Positions 57,120 to 64,000 of a stretch of 64,000 bases of DNA are shown here, piece after piece. Position 1 is the stretch's first letter; each line of letters begins with the position of its first letter. Where the stretch lies: contig CALWIA010000034.1 in assembly GCA_944380605.1 (NCBI GenBank), positions 62,001-126,000 on the forward strand, written 5' to 3'. Under the pieces are notes generated by a model. The model saw only the letters and a program-made list of their open reading frames with translations, did no database searches and was not told where the DNA came from. A program made the translations under genes and the position numbers. The DNA is from an uncultured Lachnospiraceae bacterium. Its GTDB lineage: Bacteria; Bacillota; Clostridia; Lachnospirales; Lachnospiraceae.

Positions 57120-59576
57120 ATGAAAACACAATTTGATAAAGAGGCATTTAAGCGCTCCATTATTTATACGGTGAAGAACCAGTACCGCAAGACGCTGGAG
57201 GACGCTACGCCTCAGGAACTGTTCCAGGCGGTGTCTTACGCGGTAAAGGATATTATCGTGGACGAATGGATCGCCACCCATAAAGAGTATGAAAAGGAAG
57301 ATGTCAAGACGCTGTACTATCTGTCCATGGAATTTCTCATGGGCCGGGCGCTGGGCAACAACATCCTCAACATCATGGCCTACGATGAAATCCGGGAGAC
57401 CCTGGAGGAGATGGGCCTGGATCTGAACGTACTGGAAGACCAGGAGCCGGATCCGGCGCTGGGCAACGGCGGTCTGGGAAGACTGGCGGCCTGCTTTTTG
57501 GATTCTCTGGCGACCCTGGGCTATCCGGCCTATGGCTGCGGCATCCGGTACCGCTACGGCATGTTCAAACAGAAAATTGAAAACGGCTACCAGGTGGAAG
57601 TGCCGGACGAATGGCTCAAAGACGGCTATCCCTTCGAGGTGCGCCGTTCGGAATACGCCACGGAAGTGCGGTTCGGCGGCTATGTCAAGACCGTATGGGA
57701 AGGCGGAAGAGAGCGGTTTATCCAGGAGGGCTATCAGTCGGTGCTGGCAGTGCCCTACGACCTGCCCATCGTGGGATACGGCAACAACGTGATCAACACC
57801 CTGCGGATCTGGGACGCTCAGCCCATCAACATGTTTAACCTGGACTCCTTTGACAAGGGCGATTACCAGAAGGCGGTGGAGCAGGAAAACCTGGCCAAGA
57901 ACATCTGCGAGGTGCTTTACCCCAACGACAACCACTACGCAGGCAAGGAACTGCGGCTGAAGCAGCAGTACTTCTTCATCTCCGCCAGCGTGCAGAGAGC
58001 CATCAAGAAATACAAACAGAACCATTCCGATATCCGCAAGTTCTATGAAAAGAACGTGTTCCAGTTAAACGACACCCATCCTACGGTGGCGGTGCCGGAG
58101 CTGATGCGGATTCTGCTGGATGAGGAGGGGCTGTCCTGGGACGAGGCCTGGGAAGTGACCACCAAGACCTGCGCCTACACCAACCACACCATTATGGCGG
58201 AGGCTCTGGAGAAGTGGCCCATCGACCTGTTCTCCAAGCTGCTGCCCCGTGTATACCAGATCGTGGACGAGATCAACCGCCGGTTTGTGGAGCAGATCCG
58301 TCACATGTATCCGGGCGATGAGGGCAAAGTAGCCCGCATGGCGATTCTTTACGACGGACAGGTGCGCATGGCCTACATGGCCATTGCCGGCAGTTTCTCC
58401 GTCAACGGCGTGGCCCGTCTCCACACGGAGATTTTAAAGAACGAGGAACTGAAGGACTTCTATCAGATGACGCCCTGGAAGTTCAACAACAAGACCAACG
58501 GCATCACCCAGCGGCGGTTTTTGCTGCACGGCAACCCGCTTCTGGCGTCCTGGGTGACCAAGAAGCTGGGCAGCGACAGCTGGATCACGGATCTGCCCCA
58601 GATTGCCGGGCTGAAGAAGTTTGCCGACGATCCCCAGGCCCAGAAGGAGTTCATGGAGATCAAGTACCAGAACAAGCTGCGCCTGGCCAAGTACATCAAG
58701 GAGCACAACGGCATCGACGTGGATCCCAATTCCATCTTCGACGTGCAGGTAAAGCGGCTGCATGAGTACAAGCGCCAGCTGATGAACATTCTCCATGTGA
58801 TGTACCTGTACAACCAGCTGAAGGACAACCCCAACCTGGATATGGTGCCCCGCACCTTTATTTTCGGAGCCAAGGCGGCTGCCGGATACCGCAGGGCCAA
58901 GCTGACCATCAAGCTGATCAACGCCGTGGCGGATGTGATCAACAACGATCCGGAGATCCAGGGCAAGATCAAGGTGGTGTTTATCGAGGATTACCGGGTT
59001 TCCAACGCGGAGATCATCTTTGCCGCCGCCGACGTCAGTGAGCAGATTTCCACCGCCAGCAAGGAGGCGTCCGGCACCGGCAACATGAAGTTTATGCTGA
59101 ACGGCGCGCTGACCCTGGGCACTATGGACGGCGCCAACGTGGAGATCGTGGAAGAAGTGGGACAGGAGAATGCCTTTATCTTCGGCATGTCCGCTCAGGA
59201 AGTGATTAACTACGAGAACCACGGCGGCTACTATCCCATGGAGATCTTCAACCGGGATCAGGAGATCCGCCGGGTGCTGATGCAGCTGGTCAACGGCTAC
59301 TATTCGCCTCAGAATACGGAGCTGTTCCGGGAAATTTACGATTCCCTGCTGAACACCAACAGCAGCAGCCGCGCGGACACCTACTTTATTCTGAAGGATT
59401 TCCGCTCCTACGCGGAGGCCCAGAAGCGGGTGGACGCGGCGTACCGCAACCGCGGCTGGTGGGCAAAGGCCGCCATGCTCAACGTGGCCTGCTCCGGCAA
59501 ATTCTCTTCAGACCGTACCATTCAGGAGTACGTGGACGATATCTGGCATCTGCAGAAGGTAACGGTAAACCTGTAA
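57120..59576 (+). CDS. glgP: Glycogen/starch/alpha-glucan phosphorylase
   Basis: Releases glucose-1-phosphate from alpha-1,4-glucans. From its own ATG the protein has 818 residues, a normal length: MKTQFDKEAFKRSIIYTVKN at the start, LYYLSMEFLMGRALGNNI, ALGNGGLGRLAACF, and the PLP lysine K657 in EASGTGNMKFMLNGA. A GAGGAG ribosome-binding site lies about 12 bases before the ATG, so independent initiation is possible; but the frame is continuous with ileS, and the T-box upstream would then also control it. I treat this as two proteins in one uninterrupted frame until shown otherwise. Confidence 0.95.
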   Translation: MKTQFDKEAFKRSIIYTVKNQYRKTLEDATPQELFQAVSYAVKDIIVDEWIATHKEYEKEDVKTLYYLSMEFLMGRALGNNILNIMAYDEIRETLEEMGLDLNVLEDQEPDPALGNGGLGRLAACFLDSLATLGYPAYGCGIRYRYGMFKQKIENGYQVEVPDEWLKDGYPFEVRRSEYATEVRFGGYVKTVWEGGRERFIQEGYQSVLAVPYDLPIVGYGNNVINTLRIWDAQPINMFNLDSFDKGDYQKAVEQENLAKNICEVLYPNDNHYAGKELRLKQQYFFISASVQRAIKKYKQNHSDIRKFYEKNVFQLNDTHPTVAVPELMRILLDEEGLSWDEAWEVTTKTCAYTNHTIMAEALEKWPIDLFSKLLPRVYQIVDEINRRFVEQIRHMYPGDEGKVARMAILYDGQVRMAYMAIAGSFSVNGVARLHTEILKNEELKDFYQMTPWKFNNKTNGITQRRFLLHGNPLLASWVTKKLGSDSWITDLPQIAGLKKFADDPQAQKEFMEIKYQNKLRLAKYIKEHNGIDVDPNSIFDVQVKRLHEYKRQLMNILHVMYLYNQLKDNPNLDMVPRTFIFGAKAAAGYRRAKLTIKLINAVADVINNDPEIQGKIKVVFIEDYRVSNAEIIFAAADVSEQISTASKEASGTGNMKFMLNGALTLGTMDGANVEIVEEVGQENAFIFGMSAQEVINYENHGGYYPMEIFNRDQEIRRVLMQLVNGYYSPQNTELFREIYDSLLNTNSSSRADTYFILKDFRSYAEAQKRVDAAYRNRGWWAKAAMLNVACSGKFSSDRTIQEYVDDIWHLQKVTVNL

Positions 59577-59599
59577 AAGCCGGACTTTCTTCATGACCG

Positions 59600-59650
59600 A
59601 AGGCCTTCCCTCATAGACTGGAATGACAGGATAAGAGGGGAGGCCTTTTT
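59600..59650 (+). terminator. Terminator after glgP, overlapping the spoIID ribosome-binding site
   Basis: AAGGCCTTCCCTC (59600-59612) pairs with GAGGGGAGGCCTT (59635-59647), T run to 59650. GGGGAGG (59637-59643), the best ribosome-binding site for the next ATG at 59651, lies in the right arm, so read-through transcripts would be poorly translated. Confidence 0.88.
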
Positions 59651-60553
59651 ATGCGGCGTTTTCAGGCGGCCGCGGCGGCGGCGCTGCTGCTTCCCTATGC
59701 GGCGGCGCTGGCCCTTGGCGGCGGTTTTAGCGGAACCGCGCAGATGGAGCAGGCAGAAAGCGGAAAGCGGGTGATCCTGGCGGGGACGGGACGGGGCTAT
59801 GTGGACGCGGAGGCATATGTGGCCGGCCTGACGGCGGCGCAGATGCCGGCGGATTTTGAAAAGGAGGCCCTGAAAGCCCAGGCGGTGATTGCCAGGACCT
59901 GGCTGTACGGGCAGATGGGGGAGGCGGACGAAATCCGGGAGGAGGAACTGGAGGACGGCGGCCTGTACCAGGAAGACGGCGGCCCGGGGCTGTGGAAAGA
60001 ACTGTGGAACAGCGGAGCCTTTGCGGAAGAATATACGAAGATCCAGGAGGCGGTCCGGGAGACGGCCGGCCAGGCGCTGGCCTGGGAAGGGACCTGGATC
60101 CGGCCGCTGTTTCATTTTGCCAGCACCGGAACCACCCGCGCCGGCGGTCCGTCGTTTCCCTATCTGCAGGCGGTGAAAAGCCGCAGGGACGTGGAGGCGG
60201 AAGGATATCTGACGGTGACGGAGTGGACGCCGGAGGAATTTGAGTCCCTGGCCGGCGTACCCTGGGATCAGGTGCAGATCGTAAGCCGGGACGGCGGCGG
60301 GTATGCGCAGGAAGTGCAGCTGGGTTCCCGCACCGTCACAGGAGACGAGGCCTGCCGGCTTCTGGTCCTGCCGTCGCCGGCGTTCTCCCTGGAAGCATAT
60401 GAAGGAAAGGTGCGGGCAGTTTCCCAGGGGCTGGGCCACGGGTACGGCTTAAGTCAGTTCGGCGCCGGCGCCATGGCGCGGGAAGGCTATACCGCGGAGG
60501 AAATCCTGGGATATTATTATCCCGGCGCTGAAATAATTTCATCGGAACCGTGA
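59651..60553 (+). CDS. spoIID: SpoIID-like stage II sporulation protein with Gln in place of the catalytic Glu
   Basis: A 300-residue SpoIID-domain protein that in sporulation cleaves peptidoglycan during engulfment. It has a short N-terminal hydrophobic segment (residues ~5-25), ALKAQAVIARTWL, FHFASTGTTRAGGPSF and a C-terminal GLGHGYGLSQFGAGAMAREGYTAEEILGYYYPGA, all family landmarks. The usual A-S-E-M-P motif reads AQMP with Q64 where the catalytic Glu of lytic SpoIID (E88 in B. subtilis, to my knowledge) is expected. It may be inactive or use another residue. It is followed by the SpoIIQ-like gene, the conserved order. Confidence 0.88.
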   Translation: MRRFQAAAAAALLLPYAAALALGGGFSGTAQMEQAESGKRVILAGTGRGYVDAEAYVAGLTAAQMPADFEKEALKAQAVIARTWLYGQMGEADEIREEELEDGGLYQEDGGPGLWKELWNSGAFAEEYTKIQEAVRETAGQALAWEGTWIRPLFHFASTGTTRAGGPSFPYLQAVKSRRDVEAEGYLTVTEWTPEEFESLAGVPWDQVQIVSRDGGGYAQEVQLGSRTVTGDEACRLLVLPSPAFSLEAYEGKVRAVSQGLGHGYGLSQFGAGAMAREGYTAEEILGYYYPGAEIISSEP

Positions 60554-60598
60554 ATAAGTCACCTGGCTTTGGTAAGACTATAACCGAGGTGATAAACG

Positions 60599-61357
60599 GT
60601 GAAAGAGAAGTTCAGTCAGCTGTTCAAGGACAAACTGTTCCTTGTCATGTTCGTGCTGGGCCTGCTGACTATGGTTGCCGCAGCAGGCGTCCTTACGATT
60701 CAGAGAGAAAACTCCCCTCAGGAGCATCCGTACATGCAGATGCAGGAGCCGGGAGCCATGGCCGCAGAAGAGAAAGAAACGGAATCGCCCATCCAGATCG
60801 CGGGAGATTCCAATGCCAAACGGGAAGAAATCGTCATTACTCCGGCCCAGACCCAGGCCCAGGAGGAAGAAGTACGCCCGCAGGAGGAACCGGTGCTTCA
60901 GGCCGGTTCGGGCCAGGAAGCGGCGGTGCCCCTGGTGCTGGATTTTTCAGAAGCCGGAAAACTGGCCTGGCCGGTGATGGGCAATATTCTGCTGGACTAC
61001 AGCATGGATACCACCATCTATTTCCCGACCCTGGATCAGTACCAGTGCAGTCCCGGCGTGGTGATTCAGGCGGAGGTCAGCCAGCCGGTGGCGGCGCCTG
61101 CCAATGCCCGGGTGACGGCGGTGGGATTTGACGAGGAAATCGGAAACTTCGTAGAGCTGGACCTGGGCAACGACTACACGGCGGTGTGCGGCCAGCTGAA
61201 GGAAGTGCAGGTGACGGAAAACGAGTACCTGGAAAAGGGGCAGCTGCTGGGGTATGTGGCGGAGCCTACCAAGTATTATTCCGTAGAAGGAAGCAACGTA
61301 TTCTTTGAACTGAGACACAGCGAAGAAGCGGTGGATCCCGTGGGCTATTTTGAGTAA
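60599..61357 (+). CDS. spoIIQ: SpoIIQ-like M23/LytM-domain protein, degenerate
   Basis: A 252-residue membrane-anchored protein with one N-terminal helix (LFLVMFVLGLLTMVAAAGVL), an acidic spacer and a LytM/M23 domain (residues ~115-250). The metallopeptidase first-His and HxH motifs are replaced (NVFFELRH, no His at the first site), so it is a non-catalytic LytM protein as in Bacillus SpoIIQ, which links forespore and mother cell with SpoIIIAH. GTG 60599 has GAGGTGAT five bases upstream. Directly after spoIID, as in other Firmicutes; spoIIID does not follow here. Confidence 0.86.
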   Translation: MKEKFSQLFKDKLFLVMFVLGLLTMVAAAGVLTIQRENSPQEHPYMQMQEPGAMAAEEKETESPIQIAGDSNAKREEIVITPAQTQAQEEEVRPQEEPVLQAGSGQEAAVPLVLDFSEAGKLAWPVMGNILLDYSMDTTIYFPTLDQYQCSPGVVIQAEVSQPVAAPANARVTAVGFDEEIGNFVELDLGNDYTAVCGQLKEVQVTENEYLEKGQLLGYVAEPTKYYSVEGSNVFFELRHSEEAVDPVGYFE

Positions 61358-61371
61358 GGAGGGACCGGAAG

Positions 61372-61472
61372 ACGCTCCGCTGAGGATGCGCACCCGCGCA
61401 TGAGGCAGATGCTGCCTGACGGCAGCCGCGCCCGGCGCGAGTGTGCGCCTTGGCGCGGCGCGCACTTTTTTA
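61372..61472 (+). repeat. Structured intergenic repeat, long copy, ending in a terminator
   Basis: Begins ACGCTCCGCTGAGGATGCGC (61372-61391), contains a GCTGCC-TGAC-GGCAGC hairpin, and ends with GTGTGCGCC/GGCGCGCAC (61441-61465) and TTTTTT. The start and end recur at 39050-39087 on the minus strand, where about 56 internal bases are absent. Here it lies directly after spoIIQ and supplies its terminator. Confidence 0.78.
61441..61471 (+). terminator. spoIIQ terminator within the repeat
   Basis: GTGTGCGCC (61441-61449), loop TTGGCGC, GGCGCGCAC (61457-61465), then TTTTTT. Nine pairs with one wobble. Confidence 0.85.
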
Positions 61473-61553
61473 GAAAAAACTAATAATTTGTTCACAGGTC
61501 ATTCAGAGATACCGTTTATACTGTAAAAAGAGAAGAACGATGAAGGAGAAGCT

Positions 61554-61991
61554 ATGAATATTTTATTCTTTTTAACAGTAAAAAGCGACGTGGCCTATAT
61601 TTTTGACGATGAAACCCTGCGGCAGGCCCTGGAAAAAATGGAGTACCACAAGTATTCCGCAGTGCCGGTGATCAGCCGCCAGGGCAAGTACATAGGTACC
61701 ATTACGGAAGGAGATATGCTCTGGGGCATCAAGAACCAGTACAATCTGAGCCTGAAGGACGCGGAGCGCATCAGCGTTTCTTCTATTAAGCGCAGGTCTG
61801 ACAACCGGCCGGTGTACGTGGACGCGTCCATGGAAGATCTGGTGGACAAGGCCCTGAACCAGAACTTTGTTCCGGTAGTGGACGATCAGGAGAATTTTAT
61901 CGGCATCATTACCAGAAAAGATATTATCCGCTACTTTTACGACCAGCTGCAGAAGAGCGGAAACGGAGACCGGGAGGAAACGGAGGCATGA
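61554..61991 (+). CDS. CBS-domain pair protein
   Basis: A 145-residue protein made of two CBS domains (residues ~8-65, QALEKMEYHKYSAVPVISRQGKYIGTITE; residues ~85-140, VPVVDDQENFIGIITRKDI), probably sensing an adenosine nucleotide. Stand-alone CBS pairs are usually small regulators with unknown partners. The stop overlaps the next start (ATGA). A -10-like TATACT (61517-61522) precedes it without a good -35. Confidence 0.88.
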   Translation: MNILFFLTVKSDVAYIFDDETLRQALEKMEYHKYSAVPVISRQGKYIGTITEGDMLWGIKNQYNLSLKDAERISVSSIKRRSDNRPVYVDASMEDLVDKALNQNFVPVVDDQENFIGIITRKDIIRYFYDQLQKSGNGDREETEA

Positions 61992-63052
61992 ACGCTTCTG
62001 ACCCGGCCTGGCGGGCGGCCTGCCGGGCGCTTTCCGGATATGCCTTCGGCGAAGGCTGCGGAGTAAAGCCGCTGTACCGTTCGGAAAACGCGGTGTTTGC
62101 GGTGATTTCTCCGGATGGCAGGCCGGAGGCGGTGCTGCGGGTGTCCCGGCCGGGATACCGCGGGAAAGAAGAGATGGAGGCGGAGGCGCGCTGGCTGGAA
62201 CGGCTGGCGGAAGAGCCGGAAATCCCCGCGGTGCGGTTGATCCGTGCCCGGGACGGCCGGGCGTCGGTGTGGGTCAGGGAGGGAACGGCGGAGTACGGCT
62301 GCCTGGCGTTTTCTTATCTGGAGGGGACGCATCCGGATCCCCTTACGGACCCGGAGCCGGAGAAAGATTTTTATGAAACCGGCAGACTGGCGGCCCGGCT
62401 GCACCGGCAGGTGCGGGAGTGGCCGGAAAGCCGCGGCCTGTGCCGGCCGGAGTGGAACTGGGAACATATGGTGGGACGGCAGGGGCTGTTCGGCGACTGG
62501 CGGAAGTGCCGGCGGCTGGCGCGGGAAGAAAAGGAACTGCTGGAAACCGCCTGCGCGGCGGTGAAGGACAGGCTGGACGGGTATGAGAAAACGCCGCGGA
62601 CCTTCGGGCTGATTCACGGAGACCTGCGGGCGGCCAATCTGCTGAAGCAGAATGGCAGACTGCAGATTCTGGATTTTGACGACAGCGGCTTTGGATGGTT
62701 TCTGTATGATCTGGCAGCTTCCCTCAGCTTTGTGGAAACGGATCCCCGGGCAGGGGCCTGGGCAGGGGCCTGGATTGCCGGCTATCAGGCGGAGACCGCG
62801 CGAATGCCGGAGGGCTTCGCGGCTGGCGAAACCCTCCGGCCGGAGGACTGGGATCTGGCGCCGGCGATGATTCTGGCCCGGCGGATTCAGCTGCTGGCCT
62901 GGATCACCAGTCACGGCGATTCCGATCCGGTGCGTCAGATGGAGCCGGGCTTCGCGGAAGGCACCGTAGCGCTGGCCCGGCGCTTTCTGCGGGATGGCAG
63001 CCTGCGGCCGGGCCGGCGCCGGAACAGCCGCGGCCCTTATGCCTGGGGCTGA
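61988..63052 (+). CDS. Aminoglycoside-phosphotransferase-family (choline-kinase-like) protein
   Basis: A 354-residue protein-kinase-fold phosphotransferase. GLIHGDLRAANLL contains the catalytic HGD-x(4)-N pattern and ILDFDDSGFG the metal-binding DFDD, as in HomoSer/choline kinase-like APH enzymes. N-terminal lobe VISPDGRPEAVLRVSRP is the P-loop-like part. The substrate may be a spore or cell-wall small molecule (CotS/YtaA-like proteins belong to this fold), but this is not shown. Its 3' end overlaps the convergent cotJC gene by 16 bases, with no terminator between. Confidence 0.83.
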   Translation: MNASDPAWRAACRALSGYAFGEGCGVKPLYRSENAVFAVISPDGRPEAVLRVSRPGYRGKEEMEAEARWLERLAEEPEIPAVRLIRARDGRASVWVREGTAEYGCLAFSYLEGTHPDPLTDPEPEKDFYETGRLAARLHRQVREWPESRGLCRPEWNWEHMVGRQGLFGDWRKCRRLAREEKELLETACAAVKDRLDGYEKTPRTFGLIHGDLRAANLLKQNGRLQILDFDDSGFGWFLYDLAASLSFVETDPRAGAWAGAWIAGYQAETARMPEGFAAGETLRPEDWDLAPAMILARRIQLLAWITSHGDSDPVRQMEPGFAEGTVALARRFLRDGSLRPGRRRNSRGPYAWG

Positions 63053-63654
63053 CTGGCGGGATTGTCAAAGGCCGGGTTCAAGGCGTAGAAGTTGCGGCTG
63101 TCCAGGCGGTCCTGGACGCTGCGAAGAACTTCTCCGAATCTTTGGAAATGTACGATTTCCCGTTCCCGCAGAAAGCGGATGGGGTCGCAGATTTCCGGAT
63201 CCTTGATGACCCGCAGGATGTTGTCGTAGGTGGTTCTGGCTTTCTGTTCTGCTGCCAGATCCTCGAACAGGTCGGTGATGGGATCCCCTTTGGACTGAAA
63301 TTCACAGGCGTTAAAGGGAATGCCGCCGGCGGCCTGGGGCCAGATGCCGGTGGTGTGGTCGATATAGTAGGGGCCGAAGCCGGAGTCCTGGATTTCCTTG
63401 GGCGTCAGGTCTCGGGTCAGCTGGTGGATGATGGCGGCGATCATTTCCAGATGGGCCAGTTCTTCGGTGCCGATGTCGGTAAGGGCGGCTTTGGCTTCGT
63501 CGTAGGGCATGGCGTAGCGCTGGGACAGATAGCGCATGGACGCGCCGAGTTCGCCATCGGGGCCGCCGTACTGACTGATTATAAACTGGGCGGCTTTCGG
63601 ATTGGTCTGACGGATGTTGACCGGATACTGCAGACGCTTTTCATATCTCCACAT
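63037..63654 (-). CDS. cotJC: Spore coat protein CotJC / manganese catalase family
   Basis: A 205-residue ferritin-like protein of the Mn-catalase family found in spore coats. Ligand segments are DIGTEELAHLEMIAAII (E-x-x-H), the DPITDLFEDLAAEQKARTTYDN helix (Glu) and REREIVHFQRFGEVL (E-x-x-H). ATG 63654 overlaps the cotJB stop as TAATG. Second part of the cotJABC operon; made in the mother cell in late sporulation. Confidence 0.95.
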   Translation of the reverse strand: MWRYEKRLQYPVNIRQTNPKAAQFIISQYGGPDGELGASMRYLSQRYAMPYDEAKAALTDIGTEELAHLEMIAAIIHQLTRDLTPKEIQDSGFGPYYIDHTTGIWPQAAGGIPFNACEFQSKGDPITDLFEDLAAEQKARTTYDNILRVIKDPEICDPIRFLREREIVHFQRFGEVLRSVQDRLDSRNFYALNPAFDNPASQPQA

Positions 63655-63914
63655 TACTGCATGCCTCCTTCCCAGGGCCAGGGGCCTTCCACCCAGAGGA
63701 AGCGGCTGTCTGACCGCGTCTGGTCCGCCATCAGCGGGCCGCACTGGGACTGATAGGCTTCCATGGCCTCTTTGCGCATCTGCACCATATAGTGATAGTA
63801 GTTCAGGGCGGCGGCGTCGCAGGGGTGGGTGTCCAGGTACAAAAGCAGGTCATCCACAGCGAAGCTGGCCTGGTTGATTACGTCCATGATCTGCTGACAG
63901 TTGGATCCATTCAT
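63654..63914 (-). CDS. cotJB: Spore coat protein CotJB
   Basis: An 86-residue protein with the CotJB pattern: IMDVINQASFAVDDLLLYLDTHPCDAAALNYY and a C-terminal WPWEGGM. ATG 63914 was chosen since AGGAGG (63924-63929) is nine bases upstream and the cotJA stop overlaps it (ATGA); the ATG at 63923 touches the ribosome-binding site directly. Confidence 0.94.
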   Translation of the reverse strand: MNGSNCQQIMDVINQASFAVDDLLLYLDTHPCDAAALNYYHYMVQMRKEAMEAYQSQCGPLMADQTRSDSRFLWVEGPWPWEGGMQ

Positions 63915-64000
63915 CGGCGGCATCCTCCTCTCATAAAAGGCAGGTCCAGGTCCGGGAACAGGGTGCCTTTCTGAAGGCCCTGCTCCGGAGAATAGAGCTG
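63911..64000 (-). CDS. cotJA: Spore coat-associated protein CotJA, C-terminal part (cut by window end)
   Basis: The last 29 codons: frame reads LYSPEQGLQKGTLFPDLDLP, the CotJA C-terminal motif, and ends at TGA 63911-63913, overlapping the cotJB start. The N-terminus lies beyond the window. Confidence 0.85.
   Translation of the reverse strand, partial: QLYSPEQGLQKGTLFPDLDLPFMRGGCRR

Noticed and set aside
56385..58025. 546-codon open frame antisense to the ileS-glgP junction
   Set aside because: Both genes on the plus strand have conserved motifs throughout this stretch; antisense product has none.

Overview
The window is a gene-dense, high-G+C chromosomal segment from a spore-forming member of the Clostridia, most probably a Lachnospiraceae-type gut anaerobe. 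Supporting evidence: sporulation and spore genes (SpoIID- and SpoIIQ-like pair, CotJA-JB-JC, a SpoVAF/GerA-type germination protein, a YtvI-like protein, a CwlC-like amidase), families I associate with Lachnospiraceae (DUF5716/DUF5717, DUF4364, DUF6106), a CIRCE operator at groESL, a T-box leader at ileS, and sigma-A promoters of the TTGACA-17-TATAAT kind. Family assignments rest on reading motifs and recalled family features; no database search was run. No phage, insertion sequence, plasmid module or CRISPR array was seen.

Layout. 1-4 kb: end of a pyridoxamine kinase, then a MacA/MacB-like tripartite exporter. 4-7.6 kb: two unknown membrane proteins, then the c-di-AMP synthase cdaA and its partner cdaR (YbbR domains). 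7.6-9.6 kb: PTS phosphocarriers HPr and enzyme I. 9.6-15.3 kb: Wzy-like polymerase, two PLP aminotransferases (one HisC), a YtvI-like membrane protein and a GH25-like protein lacking catalytic residues. 15.3-23.8 kb: DUF4364 protein (minus strand), then an uncharacterised DUF5717-DUF5716-TPR-like operon followed by a CwlC-like amidase, a cytidylate-kinase-like protein and a HAD phosphatase. 23.9-30.6 kb: a SpoIID-like/peptidoglycan-binding protein, carAB and carbamate kinase. 30.8-38 kb: CPBP protease, glycosyltransferase, YitT-type membrane protein, tRNA-Val and tRNA-Met, a lipid kinase, ispF, cysS, mrnC, rlmB. 38-42.4 kb: DUF4397 protein, tRNA-Thr, glnS, a secreted protein and a small acidic membrane protein. 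42.5-50.1 kb: groESL, DUF6106 protein, guaB, a TIM-barrel isomerase, malic enzyme, an acyltransferase. 50.1-53.5 kb: germination protein, a probable structured RNA locus, pncB. 53.6-59.6 kb: T-box(Ile)-ileS read in the same frame into glycogen phosphorylase. 59.6-64 kb: spoIID/spoIIQ-like pair, CBS protein, APH-family kinase, cotJCBA (minus strand).

Most unusual items: (1) ileS has no stop codon before glgP; a run of ten A lies at the junction, and a one-base length change in either direction gives a stop codon at or before the glgP start. (2) An ORF-free locus at about 51.7-51.93 kb has a consensus promoter, several hairpins with GGGG-containing loops and a strong terminator, which suggests an undescribed small RNA. 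(3) The DUF5717/DUF5716 operon pairs a very large repeat-like protein with a suspected actin/Hsp70-fold protein. (4) A structured repeat is shared between 39.05 kb and 61.37 kb. (5) A GH25-like protein and the SpoIID-like protein each carry Gln where a catalytic Glu is expected. (6) Codon usage changes abruptly inside carA.
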